Below the pieces are notes generated by a model. It ran no database searches. It saw only the letters and a program-made list of their open reading frames with translations, and had not been told where the DNA came from. Both the position numbers and the translations under genes were made by a program. This document shows positions 43,013 to 51,908 of a DNA stretch of 64,000 nucleotides, one piece after another. The stretch's first letter is position 1. The number at the start of each line of letters is the position of its first letter. Source of the DNA: Panacibacter ginsenosidivorans (GTDB taxonomy: Bacteria; Bacteroidota; Bacteroidia; Chitinophagales; Chitinophagaceae); NCBI RefSeq assembly GCF_007971225.1, contig NZ_CP042435.1, positions 4,715,501 through 4,779,500 of the forward strand. Reading direction: 5' to 3'.

Positions 43013-44107
43013 TTAGAAACCAAATACTACCTGTGCATCAAATACCGAAGGATTGTCTTTCTGTTTGAGGTAACAGAATTTTACAAGGCTATTCCAATGC
43101 ACCCAGTAATCAAGTGCTAATTCATACTGCGTGATGTTACTGCCACCCCACGGCGCATCATTTGGACGATTAAAGAACGAATAACGGCCTGCGAGTTCCA
43201 GGTTTCTCAAAAACTTATTATCAACAAGTGAAGGCCTGATACTTGCACTTGCATAATAGGATGTAGGCGCATTGGTAAATGTGTAAGTGGTTTCATCATC
43301 TTTTGTGTAAGTGGCATCGTCAACTTTCTGATGTTTTAATTCACCCACAAACCTGATGGTGCTTTTAATGCCGGGGATATTGTGAAAGTAATTTACATCA
43401 ACCGCTTCCATTTTAACGCCCGTATTTTCATAGCCAGAACCTGCTTCGCCTGTTTTTGATTTATCAAGAAAGGAATAACCAATTTCCAGGCTTGAATTTG
43501 CAAGGGGCAAAATAGAAACGCGGCCGCCAACAGCAGTTGATGAGTTGTTTGTAGTGTATGCTTCATATTCAAACTGGCCGGAATTTTCAGGATCGGTAAG
43601 TAACTGAGGCCCGTTTGAAATATAAAAATCATAGTTCACTTTTATATCACCAAAGGGTAATGCACCTTCTGCGCCAACACCTGTTTCATTCATGGTTCCT
43701 ATACCACCATCGCCAAAGCCTGTTGGATCGTTGGAAAATTTATTGATAAAAGCTTCTCCCATTTTACCACGGTAGGCGCCAAATTTTGGAAGAAAACGGC
43801 CTGCATGTAAAATAAGATATGGGTTTACGATGTAGCACATGTTCGCATATTCAAGACCAAGATCTGCGGCGCCATCGCCTGTTTCTATTTCAACTTCAGC
43901 TTCTACAAAAAGTTTATCGGATATTTTCCAGAGAAAAATTGGTTTGAAGTTCACATCGCCAAAGCCAGACTCTCCCTGCGTTGCAGTATATTTTGCTTCC
44001 GCATTGCCTGTTACTAAAAATTTATTGCTGCCCGCAGATTTATTTGTTTGTGCATGTAAAGCTATGCCTGCAAACAAACTGATTATGATTAAGATTTTCT
44101 TTTTCAT
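43013..44107 (-). CDS. Porin-like outer-membrane beta-barrel protein
   Basis: 364 residues with signal peptide MKKKILIIISLFAGIALHAQ and a C-terminal Phe (DAQVVFGF), the usual end of outer-membrane barrels. Alternating strands such as FLVTGNAEAKYTATQ, KLFVEAEVEIETG, NPYLILHAGRFLPKFG and SSLEIGYSFLDKS are seen throughout, similar to phosphate-selective porin-like proteins. Sits between two cytochrome c genes; an arrangement that could pass electrons or a small solute across the outer membrane, which is inference. Confidence 0.75.
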   Translation of the reverse strand: MKKKILIIISLFAGIALHAQTNKSAGSNKFLVTGNAEAKYTATQGESGFGDVNFKPIFLWKISDKLFVEAEVEIETGDGAADLGLEYANMCYIVNPYLILHAGRFLPKFGAYRGKMGEAFINKFSNDPTGFGDGGIGTMNETGVGAEGALPFGDIKVNYDFYISNGPQLLTDPENSGQFEYEAYTTNNSSTAVGGRVSILPLANSSLEIGYSFLDKSKTGEAGSGYENTGVKMEAVDVNYFHNIPGIKSTIRFVGELKHQKVDDATYTKDDETTYTFTNAPTSYYASASIRPSLVDNKFLRNLELAGRYSFFNRPNDAPWGGSNITQYELALDYWVHWNSLVKFCYLKQKDNPSVFDAQVVFGF

Positions 44108-44111
44108 CGCA

Positions 44112-44558
44112 TTATTTTTTTTGAGTTTTTGCAAGTGTCCTGATGTAGTTGATCAACTCCCATCTTTGTGCTTCGTTAAAAGCAGTTTTATAAGATGGCA
44201 TTGGATTATGACCTTCTGACAATTCCCAGAATAATGCACCGTCTGTCTGATTTTGTACATATGCTGAAGAATGATCAGCAGGCTTTACAGATAATGCAGC
44301 AGCGGCAACTCCATCACCTTTACCTTTCTCTCCATGGCAGGGAACACAATACGAAGTATAGAGCGTTTTTCCTTCCTTAAGAGAGGCTGCATTTGCAGTT
44401 ACAGGATTTTTTACATTATCTGCGTCCTTGGGGGCAATCCATTTTGAACTTTGTGCAGTTGCATTATTGTTTATGAACAATAAAACAATTGTAATAAGGA
44501 TTATGCAGATATTTATTGCAGCAGTGTTAGCAGAAGGGATACGGTTTCTTTTTTTCAT
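44112..44558 (-). CDS. Monoheme cytochrome c
   Basis: 148 residues. N-terminal membrane segment or uncleaved signal (INICIILITIVLLFINNNATA), then a class I cytochrome c fold: EGKTLYTSYCVPCHGEKGKGDG with the CxxCH heme site, GALFWELSEGHNPMPSYK with the Met ligand and WELINYIRTLAKTQ as the C-terminal helix. First gene of the operon; the gap to the porin gene is 4 bp. No oxidase or reductase gene is next to it. Confidence 0.85.
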   Translation of the reverse strand: MKKRNRIPSANTAAINICIILITIVLLFINNNATAQSSKWIAPKDADNVKNPVTANAASLKEGKTLYTSYCVPCHGEKGKGDGVAAAALSVKPADHSSAYVQNQTDGALFWELSEGHNPMPSYKTAFNEAQRWELINYIRTLAKTQKK

Positions 44559-44787
44559 TTGATTTTGTATTGTTGCGGAGTAAAGCTACTGTGACCCTAA
44601 AAGGGAAAAGATGATGTTGCAACAGATGTTTTATGATTAACGTCATGTAATTATTCATCTAAACAGTGTATGTTTTAAAGTTGAGATAGAAGTATGGGTC
44701 AGTCTGTTTTAACAGGCTTTGGGTTTTTATGGGCAGAGAAATCCCCGGTTATATAATATGTAATAAAAATTTATTGAATACTCTTAT

Positions 44788-44795
44788 TATTTTTG
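44788..44795 (+). promoter_or_regulatory. -7 promoter element for the GH43 gene
   Basis: TATTTTTG matches TAnnTTTG and lies 15 bp before the ATG at 44811, supporting that codon over the one at 44793. The rest of the 250-bp gap from 44559 shows nothing certain. Confidence 0.5.
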
Positions 44796-44810
44796 GATGA
44801 AATACCTGCT

Positions 44811-45935
44811 ATGAGAAAAATGAACAGCCTGCGTTTTCAACACATTTTATTTATTGCATTACTAACTTCAATTATTTTAAATGCCTGTGACAACAGCAGC
44901 AATTCAAATATTGAAAAAGAAGATACTATATCAGTTAACAAAGACACCGACGCGAATAAGCTCAAACCAATATCACAACCACTTATCAGTGATATTTATA
45001 CAGCCGATCCTTCAGCACATGTATTTGATGGTAAAATTTATATTTATCCTTCGCATGATATTGATGCCGGCATTCCCGAGAATGATAAAGGCGATCATTT
45101 TGCTATGCGCGACTATCACATACTTTCTTTAGACAGCATCAATGGAAAAATAACAGATCACGGTGTGGCACTTGATATAAAAGATATTCCATGGGCCGGA
45201 CGGCAGCTCTGGGCGCCTGATGCAGCTTATAGCAACGGAAAATATTATTTGTATTTTCCTGTAAAAGATAAAACAGATATTTTCCGGATAGGTGTTGCAA
45301 CAAGCACAAACCCCGCCGGCCCATTTAAAGCAGAACCCAAACCTATAGAAGGGAGTTTTAGCATTGACCCTGCAGTTTTTAAAGATGATGACGGAAATTT
45401 TTACATGTACTTCGGCGGTATATGGGGCGGACAATTGCAAAGATGGCAAACAGGCAAATATGATTCAACAGCTAAAGATGAACCTTCGGGTGATATGCCT
45501 GCTCTAACAGCAAAAGTTGCCCGCTTAAGCAAAGACATGCTTCATTTTGATGAGAAAGTAAAAGACGTTGTTATATTGGATAAAGATGGTAAACCATTGC
45601 AGGCAAAAGATCACGACAAGAGATTCTTCGAAGCATCATGGATATACAAATACAATGGCAAATATTATTTTACTTATTCAACCGGTGACACGCACTTTAT
45701 TTGTTACGCTACCGGCGCCAGTCCATATGGCCCGTTTACATATCAGGGTGTTGTACTAAATCCCGTGCAGGGCTGGACGAATCATCAGTCAATTGTTGAA
45801 TTCAATAACAAATGGTATTTGTTTTATCATGATACACAGTTGTCTGGTAAAACACATCTCAGAAATATAAAAGTAACTGAACTAAAGTATAGGCCTGATG
45901 GTAGTATTATAACAATTGATGCTTATACAAAGTAA
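44811..45935 (+). CDS. Glycoside hydrolase family 43 lipoprotein
   Basis: 374 residues; lipoprotein signal ending IILNAC. The five-bladed propeller has the three GH43 carboxylates: Asp66 in YTADPSAHVFDGK (base), Asp186 in SIDPAVF (pKa modulator) and Glu274 in FFEASWIYKYNGKYY (acid). LWAPDAAYSNGKYYLYFP is typical of xylosidase or arabinofuranosidase branches. The repeated NGKYYL blade motif is clear. Anchored at the cell surface or in the periplasm, where it would trim arabino- or xylo-oligosaccharides. Monocistronic. Confidence 0.9.
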   Translation: MRKMNSLRFQHILFIALLTSIILNACDNSSNSNIEKEDTISVNKDTDANKLKPISQPLISDIYTADPSAHVFDGKIYIYPSHDIDAGIPENDKGDHFAMRDYHILSLDSINGKITDHGVALDIKDIPWAGRQLWAPDAAYSNGKYYLYFPVKDKTDIFRIGVATSTNPAGPFKAEPKPIEGSFSIDPAVFKDDDGNFYMYFGGIWGGQLQRWQTGKYDSTAKDEPSGDMPALTAKVARLSKDMLHFDEKVKDVVILDKDGKPLQAKDHDKRFFEASWIYKYNGKYYFTYSTGDTHFICYATGASPYGPFTYQGVVLNPVQGWTNHQSIVEFNNKWYLFYHDTQLSGKTHLRNIKVTELKYRPDGSIITIDAYTK

Positions 45936-45943
45936 TAAGAAAT

Positions 45944-46130
45944 CTTTTTAAGTAAGCTGTGTTACTGCTATCATCGCCTGTTGTGTCACTCACTTATACT
46001 GCAGATTCTGTATGCGGCAATGTGTGGTTTATTTATTTATACAGCGCTTCTAAAAAGATGCCAATTGATATGCCGATAAAGTGATTGCGACGCAACGAAG
46101 ATGCTATGAGATACTATAGCCAGTACCAAA
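45944..46130. repeat. Head-to-head repeat pair (class B forward, class A reverse)
   Basis: Forward copy 45944-46001 with CTGCTATCATCGCCT and GTTGTGTCACTCACTTATAC; reverse copy 46075-46130 with GATTGCGACGCAACGAAGATGCTATGA and GCCAGTACCAAAC. Both have one altered end. Confidence 0.8.
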
Positions 46131-46228
46131 CAATCGCAACATGCTTTAAAGCCAAATTAAGAAAGAAAAAGATGAAATGAATTCTATACAACTATTATTT
46201 TGTAACATTACAATATAAACCACGCTAT

Positions 46229-46450
46229 ATGCTTAATCAAAGATCCGTTTCAACATTTAGTGCAGTGCTTTTCTTTTTAGTTGTCTCCATATTTGTATTT
46301 ACAAGTTGTTCTGGTGGCAGTGACAACAAGGCGGCTGCAGATTCAACAACCGTGCAGGCTGCACCGGCTGTTGACAGCAGTGGTGCTATGCCAGCAGATA
46401 CCACTGTATTAGATTCAGCTTCTACAAGGCCGGTTAAGTCTCCTAACTAA
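46229..46450 (+). CDS. Small lipoprotein
   Basis: 73 residues. Signal MLNQRSVSTFSAVLFFLVVSIFVFTSC with the lipobox ending at Cys27, then a low-complexity Ala, Ser, Asp and Thr-rich mature part (SGGSDNKAAADSTT, PADTTVLDSAST) without folded motifs. Function unknown. Placed before the caspase-like gene; no shared promoter is evident. The 254 bp after it hold only a small GGCAATGTTATTGCC hairpin (46507-46521). Confidence 0.6.
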   Translation: MLNQRSVSTFSAVLFFLVVSIFVFTSCSGGSDNKAAADSTTVQAAPAVDSSGAMPADTTVLDSASTRPVKSPN

Positions 46451-46704
46451 GATCTGTTGTAATTAGCGTAAATGCGCCGCAATAATATACGGGATTATTA
46501 GCGGGGGGCAATGTTATTGCCGTCTCTTTCCTCTATTTGCACGGAAACTTCTGTTACAGTTAATGGAATCTTGTATGTCTGCATTATTTGAATGTAAGAA
46601 GATGCTGTAGCATTTTTTAAGACTATTGTTTTTTAAACAAAATTTCTTTTCATCAATTTAAAAAGTATATTTAGGGTGTAACTGCTGTACAAAATACTAT
46701 TTCC

Positions 46705-48036
46705 ATGCCCCGTAAAATATATCTTATTTTTTTCTTTGCATGTATAGCTTTCTGCAGCCTGCATGCACAATCGCTCTACGAATTCAAATACACATTTAAA
46801 GGAGAGAAAGGACTGGAGTACTATAATGCTTTTATGGTGCGCTATGATGATGGTACCGGATATATCCGTGTTAATTATGCCGAACCTTCTACAGGCGAAA
46901 AATACCTGGTTGATATGGATATGGAGGAGAGCTACGATATAGATGGTAAGACCGGCGTTACAGATAGCAGCCTTCTTTACTTCACCGGAATAAATCCCGT
47001 AATTATTTCAGGTGATACAACCGAGGGGTATGACCCTGATATTTATGTGTTCGAAAAGAAGGAAGATGGTGATTATTACGATCCGCTAAAAGTTTACTCT
47101 GTAGATGATAATGACAGTATTAGTGAAGGCGACTTTACTGATGTCAGGCTGCTTTCTGCAGAAGACCTTACAGAAGATTTTGTATCTCAGTATTTTTTTA
47201 AAGACGAACCTTTTTATAAAGGTCTTTTTGAAACAACCACAAGGCAATTGACCAATGATGAAAAAGCAATTACACTGCATGTAATAATAGTGGCCAACAC
47301 CAACGACCCCGATATTGGTACTACCTGCATGCTTGATAAAGACAGAACCCTGAAAATCTTTACAGACCTTGCTGAATTCATGGGTATAAAGCTGGATGTG
47401 AAAACTATTTTTGGTAACGATTACAATAAACAAAATGTGCAGGATGCAGTTACAGCCCTCAAACCTGCGCCACAGGATATTGTGATCTTTTATTACTCGG
47501 GGCATGGGTTCAGTAAGAATGATCAATACCAGTACCCATATATGGAACTGAGAGCAAAATCTTTCCAGGGCTTGAATGAAAATTCTATTAACATAGAAGA
47601 AGTTTACAACCTTATAAAACAGAAGGGGGCCAGGGTTTCACTTGTAATGAGCGATTGCTGCAATACATTGCCAGAAACACCTGCTGCCGTAAGTGGTGAA
47701 GTTGCGCTTACAAGAAGTTCTTCGCTTGGCTGGAGTTTGAATAATTGTTTACAACTTTTTCTACCAACTGCACCTGTAGCTATTTTGATGACTGCTGCAA
47801 AAAAAGGAGAAATGTCTGCAGGCAATAACAGCTATGGGGGTTTTTTTACTTTCAATTTTCGTACATCGCTCCTGAATTTTCTAAGCCCAACACATGAGTT
47901 TACAGGCGTATCATGGAAGTCACTTATTGATGAGGCACAAACACAGACTGTTAAGAAAGCAACCAATACACTTTGCAATAATCCTGATGGCACCAGGGGC
48001 AGATGTGTGCAACATCCTGTTTACAAAATGTGGTAG
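46705..48036 (+). CDS. Secreted caspase-like (peptidase C14) protein
   Basis: 443 residues with a cleavable signal MPRKIYLIFFFACIAFCSLHAQ. Residues 22-185 are a strand-rich domain of unknown type with many Asp and Tyr. The caspase fold follows: LHVIIVANTNDPDIG, then DIVIFYYSGHG with His267, and VSLVMSDCCNT with Cys319 in the position of the nucleophile. The end has AILMTAAKKGEMSAGN and FTFNFRTSLLNFL as in metacaspase- and caspase-like proteins. It is exported, unlike most bacterial caspase-like proteins. A candidate periplasmic or surface protease; substrate unknown. Confidence 0.8.
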   Translation: MPRKIYLIFFFACIAFCSLHAQSLYEFKYTFKGEKGLEYYNAFMVRYDDGTGYIRVNYAEPSTGEKYLVDMDMEESYDIDGKTGVTDSSLLYFTGINPVIISGDTTEGYDPDIYVFEKKEDGDYYDPLKVYSVDDNDSISEGDFTDVRLLSAEDLTEDFVSQYFFKDEPFYKGLFETTTRQLTNDEKAITLHVIIVANTNDPDIGTTCMLDKDRTLKIFTDLAEFMGIKLDVKTIFGNDYNKQNVQDAVTALKPAPQDIVIFYYSGHGFSKNDQYQYPYMELRAKSFQGLNENSINIEEVYNLIKQKGARVSLVMSDCCNTLPETPAAVSGEVALTRSSSLGWSLNNCLQLFLPTAPVAILMTAAKKGEMSAGNNSYGGFFTFNFRTSLLNFLSPTHEFTGVSWKSLIDEAQTQTVKKATNTLCNNPDGTRGRCVQHPVYKMW

Positions 48037-48186
48037 TTTTTTAGACGAGCTGTATTACTGCTATCATCAGCTGTTGTGTCACTCACTTGTACGTTCGGTA
48101 AAACTGTCGACTGAAAAATAAACCGTACAAGAGTGCGACGCAACAAAAGCCAATAGGTAACAGGAACTATGGCTCAAAAAAAACCT
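48037..48186. repeat. Head-to-head repeat pair (class B forward, class A reverse)
   Basis: Forward copy 48037-48097 (core at 48073-48092) and reverse copy 48124-48186, with CGTACAAGAGTGCGACGCAAC and TATGGCTCAAAAAAAA. The spacer is only 26 bp. The pair fills the gap between two convergent genes. Confidence 0.9.
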
Positions 48187-48188
48187 TG

Positions 48189-49391
48189 CTAAACTTTTCT
48201 TCCGGGATAAACTTCTAATGCTTTTTCCAAACAATCCATAGCAGCATTAATGGCATCAAGGTTTAGTACATAAGCAAGACGTACTTCCTGTTTTCCCAAA
48301 CCAGCCGTGCCATAGAAACCGGTGGCAGGTGCCAGCATTACGGTTTTATTTTGATAAGAAAAATCTTCGAGCAGCCATTGACAGAATTTGTCTGCATCAT
48401 CAATCGGCAGTTTTGCAATAGCATAAAATGCGCCGCCGGGATTGGGGCAAACTACATTCGGCATTTTATTCAGTCGTTTTACAATAAGATCGCGACGGGA
48501 TTTATATTCAGCTTTTGTGTCATCAAAATAATCAGGTGGAAGATCGAGTGCAGCTTCGCCGGCAATTTGTCCAAAACCAGGAGGGCTAAGTCTTGCCTGC
48601 GCAAATTTCATTACTGCATCAAGCAGTGCTTTGTTACGTGTAACCAATGCACCAATACGTCCACCGCAGCAACTGTAGCGTTTACTAATGGTGTCCATCA
48701 TTACCACATTATCATTTACACCTTCCAACTGCATAGCACTGAAATGCCTGCCTTCATAGCAAAACTCTCTGTATGCCTCGTCAGAGAAAAGATAAAGATC
48801 ATGTTTAAGAATGATTTCTTTTAGTGTTTGCAGCTCCTGTTCACTATACAAGTAGCCAGTAGGATTATTGGGATTGCAAATAACAATTGCTTTTGTTTTG
48901 GATGTGATGGCTTTTTCCACATCAGCAATTGGAGGAAGCGCAAAGCCTGTTTCAATGTATGAAGTAATAGGCACCACATTTACACCTGCAGCTACTGCAA
49001 AGCCGTTATAGTTGGCGTAAAAAGGTTCCGGTATAATTACTTCATCACCGGGATCAAGGCATGCCATAAATCCAAACAAGATAGCTTCTGACCCTCCTGT
49101 TGTAATAATAATTTGATTATGATCAACCGTAATTCCAACAGATTTATAATAATCTACCAATTTGCGACGGTAGCTTTCATTTCCTGCGCTATGACTGTAT
49201 TCAAGTATTTTAAATTCAGAATGACGCACTGCATCCAGCACCGCTTTAGGCGTTTCAATATCAGGCTGGCCAATATTCAAATGATATACTTTAATGCCTC
49301 TTTTTTTCGCCGCTTCTGCATAAGGAACAAGTTTTCTTATGGGCGAAGGAGGCATTAATTGTCCGCGGTGGCTGATGGATAAATTTGACAT
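48189..49391 (-). CDS. Class I/II pyridoxal-phosphate aminotransferase
   Basis: 400 residues, AspC-like fold type I. YHLNIGQPDIETP near the N-terminus, ITTGGSEAILFG for phosphate binding, ICNPNNPTG and LFSDEAYREF with the PLP-ring Asn and Asp, and DTISKRYSCCGGRIG with the Schiff-base Lys237. RLAYVLN near the end carries the substrate-carboxylate Arg. Probably an aspartate or aromatic aminotransferase; the exact amino acid cannot be read. SKRYSCCGGR, where most have SKxxxxxGxR, fits the form common in Bacteroidota. Confidence 0.85.
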   Translation of the reverse strand: MSNLSISHRGQLMPPSPIRKLVPYAEAAKKRGIKVYHLNIGQPDIETPKAVLDAVRHSEFKILEYSHSAGNESYRRKLVDYYKSVGITVDHNQIIITTGGSEAILFGFMACLDPGDEVIIPEPFYANYNGFAVAAGVNVVPITSYIETGFALPPIADVEKAITSKTKAIVICNPNNPTGYLYSEQELQTLKEIILKHDLYLFSDEAYREFCYEGRHFSAMQLEGVNDNVVMMDTISKRYSCCGGRIGALVTRNKALLDAVMKFAQARLSPPGFGQIAGEAALDLPPDYFDDTKAEYKSRRDLIVKRLNKMPNVVCPNPGGAFYAIAKLPIDDADKFCQWLLEDFSYQNKTVMLAPATGFYGTAGLGKQEVRLAYVLNLDAINAAMDCLEKALEVYPGRKV

Positions 49392-49483
49392 AGAGCAAAC
49401 CTACAGGAAAGCTTTAAAATTGCCAACGAATGTAAGTGTAGTGATTGAAGGATTTTTTAGCCGGGCATTTCTGCTTTTGAAGT

Positions 49484-49506
49484 CACCCATTGAGTCGCAC
49501 ACCCCA
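49484..49506 (+). repeat. Decayed copy of the dispersed repeat core
   Basis: CCCATTGAGTCGCACACC keeps TCGCACAC of the class A core but has lost the rest. Weak. The 309-bp gap otherwise has only AT-rich sequence before the next gene. Confidence 0.3.
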
Positions 49507-49700
49507 TCTTTCTGCTATTAATCCATCGAATCCAAAATCGGGAGCCTGAATTCAATTTTTCGTTCCAGATTATATTTTGCTGATACAGCTTAAAAAGTCT
49601 ACAAAAAGCGGCTTTAAACGAAAAAATTTCGAAATTATTACCACATAGTGTAAATTAGCACTGCTAATTCTTTTACATTGCACCTGAAAACTATTAAACT

Positions 49701-50909
49701 ATGAGAACGTTTTACCTAATCCCAAGCTTACTTAGTGCGTTTTGTCTTACTTACGCCGGCGATTCTACAGCTCAGAAAAGTAACGCGTTTGCCGTTACCG
49801 GATCTACAAAAGGAGACATCACCTGGTCAACAGTAAGGCAGATTGATCTATCAACTGGTTTAGAACTGAGAAGTATTTATTCTCCCAAAGATAAACCTGC
49901 AATTCTGGACGCTATGAGTGGAACACGCGTTAACGGAGCAGCTACAGCACCAACAGAAACATTGGTGGCAGCTACAGCATATGATTCAAAAACCAATCGT
50001 TTATTCTTTACACCGATGCATAGTAATGAGCTCAGATATTTTGATCTGAGCAAAGGAACCAATGCAGTTTATTATGTTGGTAATACGGCTTTAAAATCAT
50101 TTGAAGAAAAAAGTGAAGCAGATGTAATTACAAGAATGTGTTTTGGCGCTGATGGCTATGGTTATGCATTAACCAATGATGCTAACCACCTTATACGGTT
50201 TACTTCAGGCAGCAAAATAACAATCTCTGATCTTGGTTCTGTAAAAGATGGCGAGGATAATGAAAATATTTCTATTCGTAATCTTTGTACAAGCTGGGGT
50301 GGCGATATGATCGCTGATGCAATGGGTAATCTGTATGTTATCAGCATGAAAAAAAACGTATTTAAAATAAATCCGCAGACTATGGTTGCAGATTATATAG
50401 GGGCCATTGATAATATGCCTGCTGATTATACAATCAATGGTGCAGCTGTTGATGATAAAGGCAAAGTAGTTGTAAGTAGTGCTACAAGAACAGATAACTA
50501 TTATAGTGTTGATCTTTCTACATTGCAGGCAAGTGCGGTTCCAAAAAAAGGCAATGATGTATATAACGCATCTGACCTTGCCAGCGGGCATCTTGCTTAT
50601 GAAGATGTTTCAGATGCAAAGGTTAATCCTGCTGTGAATGTTACCGGCAATAGTGCAGTGAGTGTATATCCGAATCCTGTTATCACCAGAAGTTTCCAGG
50701 TTGCTTTTGATAAAGTATCTACAGCTACACAAACCATTCAGCTTAGCACTGTTTCAGGTGGTAGTGTACTTACAAAAGTTATCAATGTAAGCGCAAAATC
50801 AATTACACAAATTACTTTACCGGCTTCTGTACGTAGTGGAGTATATATTATAAAAGTGAGCGATGGTACAGGCAAAGTAACTTATTCAGGTAAGGTCGTT
50901 GTTTACTAA
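49701..50909 (+). CDS. Secreted protein with type IX secretion C-terminal domain
   Basis: 402 residues. Signal peptide MRTFYLIPSLLSAFCLTYA. The body (about 30-310) has repeated strand units like a beta-propeller: RQIDLSTGLELRSIY, NRLFFTPMHSNELRYFDLS, YGYALTNDANHLIRFTSG, GNLYVISMKKNVFKIN. From about 318 there is a T9SS type A sorting domain: AVSVYPNPV, then FQVAFDKVS, ending SGVYIIKVSDGTGKVTYSGKVVVY. It is thus exported through the outer membrane and probably anchored on the surface. Binding partner unknown. Confidence 0.85.
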   Translation: MRTFYLIPSLLSAFCLTYAGDSTAQKSNAFAVTGSTKGDITWSTVRQIDLSTGLELRSIYSPKDKPAILDAMSGTRVNGAATAPTETLVAATAYDSKTNRLFFTPMHSNELRYFDLSKGTNAVYYVGNTALKSFEEKSEADVITRMCFGADGYGYALTNDANHLIRFTSGSKITISDLGSVKDGEDNENISIRNLCTSWGGDMIADAMGNLYVISMKKNVFKINPQTMVADYIGAIDNMPADYTINGAAVDDKGKVVVSSATRTDNYYSVDLSTLQASAVPKKGNDVYNASDLASGHLAYEDVSDAKVNPAVNVTGNSAVSVYPNPVITRSFQVAFDKVSTATQTIQLSTVSGGSVLTKVINVSAKSITQITLPASVRSGVYIIKVSDGTGKVTYSGKVVVY

Positions 50910-50935
50910 TTTGTTTTCTATAGGTTAAGATAGAT

Positions 50936-50962
50936 AAAGTCCCGCCAATTCGGCGGGACTTT
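50936..50962 (+). terminator. Rho-independent terminator after the T9SS protein gene
   Basis: AAAGTCCCGCC (50936-50946), loop AATTC, GGCGGGACTTT (50952-50962). Confidence 0.85.
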
Positions 50963-50978
50963 ATATTTTCGCATACTT

Positions 50979-51725
50979 ATGTTTCAATCAAAGAAGAATA
51001 TTATTGCCGGTCGCAATCCTGTAACTGAGGCATTGAAAAACGGACAAACCATTGATAAAATAATAATGTTTAAAAACGCATCGGGCGATAGTATACAGGA
51101 GATAAGAAAGCTTGCCAAAGAATTGAATGTGCCGGTACAATATGTTCCCAATGAAAAACTGAATAGTTTAACCAATGTGCAGCATCAGGGTGTTATAGCG
51201 TATAAATCAAGTGTGGTTTACCAGGATCTGCAGCAGGTGATAGACTGGATAAATGAAAAAGGTGAAACTATTTTATTTATCATGCTGGATGGCATAACTG
51301 ATGTAAGAAATATTGGCGCCATTGCAAGAAGCGCGGTTTGCTGTGGAGCGCAGGCAATCATTGTTCCGGACAAAGGTGTTGGTGCAATGAATGAAGACGC
51401 TATGAAGAGCAGCGCAGGTGCACTGGAGCGTATACAAATATGTCGCGTAAACAGTTTGCTAAAAGCTGTTGATACGTTACATCTTAATGGCATAAAAGTT
51501 TTTACGAGTGAAATGAAAGCAGCAAAGAAAATCTTTGAGATAGACCTTACAGACCCTTGCTGCATTATTATGGGTAACGAGGAGAAAGGCGTACAGCCTT
51601 ACATGAGCAAGGCTGCAGACGAACATTTCACAATACCTATGAAGGGTGGGTTTGATTCATTTAATGTATCTGTAGCGGCGGGGATTATTTTATATGAGAC
51701 AATGAAGCAGCGTGGAGGTAAATAG
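50979..51725 (+). CDS. rlmB: 23S rRNA (guanosine-2'-O-)-methyltransferase RlmB
   Basis: 248 residues. N-terminal substrate-binding domain with IIAGRNPVTEALKNG and VQHQGVIAY; C-terminal SPOUT (trefoil-knot) methyltransferase with LDGITDVRNIGAIARSAVCCGA, MKSSAGALE, IIMGNEEKGV and FDSFNVSVAAGIILYE, the three SPOUT motifs of TrmH/RlmB. It methylates G2251 of 23S rRNA in E. coli. Only 16 bp separate it from the upstream terminator. Confidence 0.9.
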   Translation: MFQSKKNIIAGRNPVTEALKNGQTIDKIIMFKNASGDSIQEIRKLAKELNVPVQYVPNEKLNSLTNVQHQGVIAYKSSVVYQDLQQVIDWINEKGETILFIMLDGITDVRNIGAIARSAVCCGAQAIIVPDKGVGAMNEDAMKSSAGALERIQICRVNSLLKAVDTLHLNGIKVFTSEMKAAKKIFEIDLTDPCCIIMGNEEKGVQPYMSKAADEHFTIPMKGGFDSFNVSVAAGIILYETMKQRGGK

Positions 51726-51755
51726 ATTTTTTAGCTTCTTATTTTGTAAGTATTA

Positions 51756-51891
51756 TACTAAGATTTTGAATTACTTTAAGCATTGTTGTGTCACTCACTT
51801 GTGCTTTTTTTCCTGGCTCAGCAATGAACAAAACGTACAAGAGTGCGACGCAACGAAAGTCTCATTGGTAATAAAAGCCGGGCTTATAATG
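51756..51891. repeat. Head-to-head repeat pair (class B forward, class A reverse)
   Basis: Forward copy 51756-51804 (core GTTGTGTCACTCACTTGTGC at 51784-51803, left arm weak) and reverse copy 51834-51891 with CGTACAAGAGTGCGACGCAAC and AAGCCGGGCTTATAATG. Fills the gap between convergent genes. Confidence 0.85.
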
Positions 51892-51908
51892 TATTGCCAG
51901 TTCGTTTA

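Noticed and set aside
46507-46521. GGCAATGTTATTGCC hairpin as a terminator of the small lipoprotein gene
   Set aside because: The stem is only six pairs and no T-run follows directly; listed only as a small hairpin.
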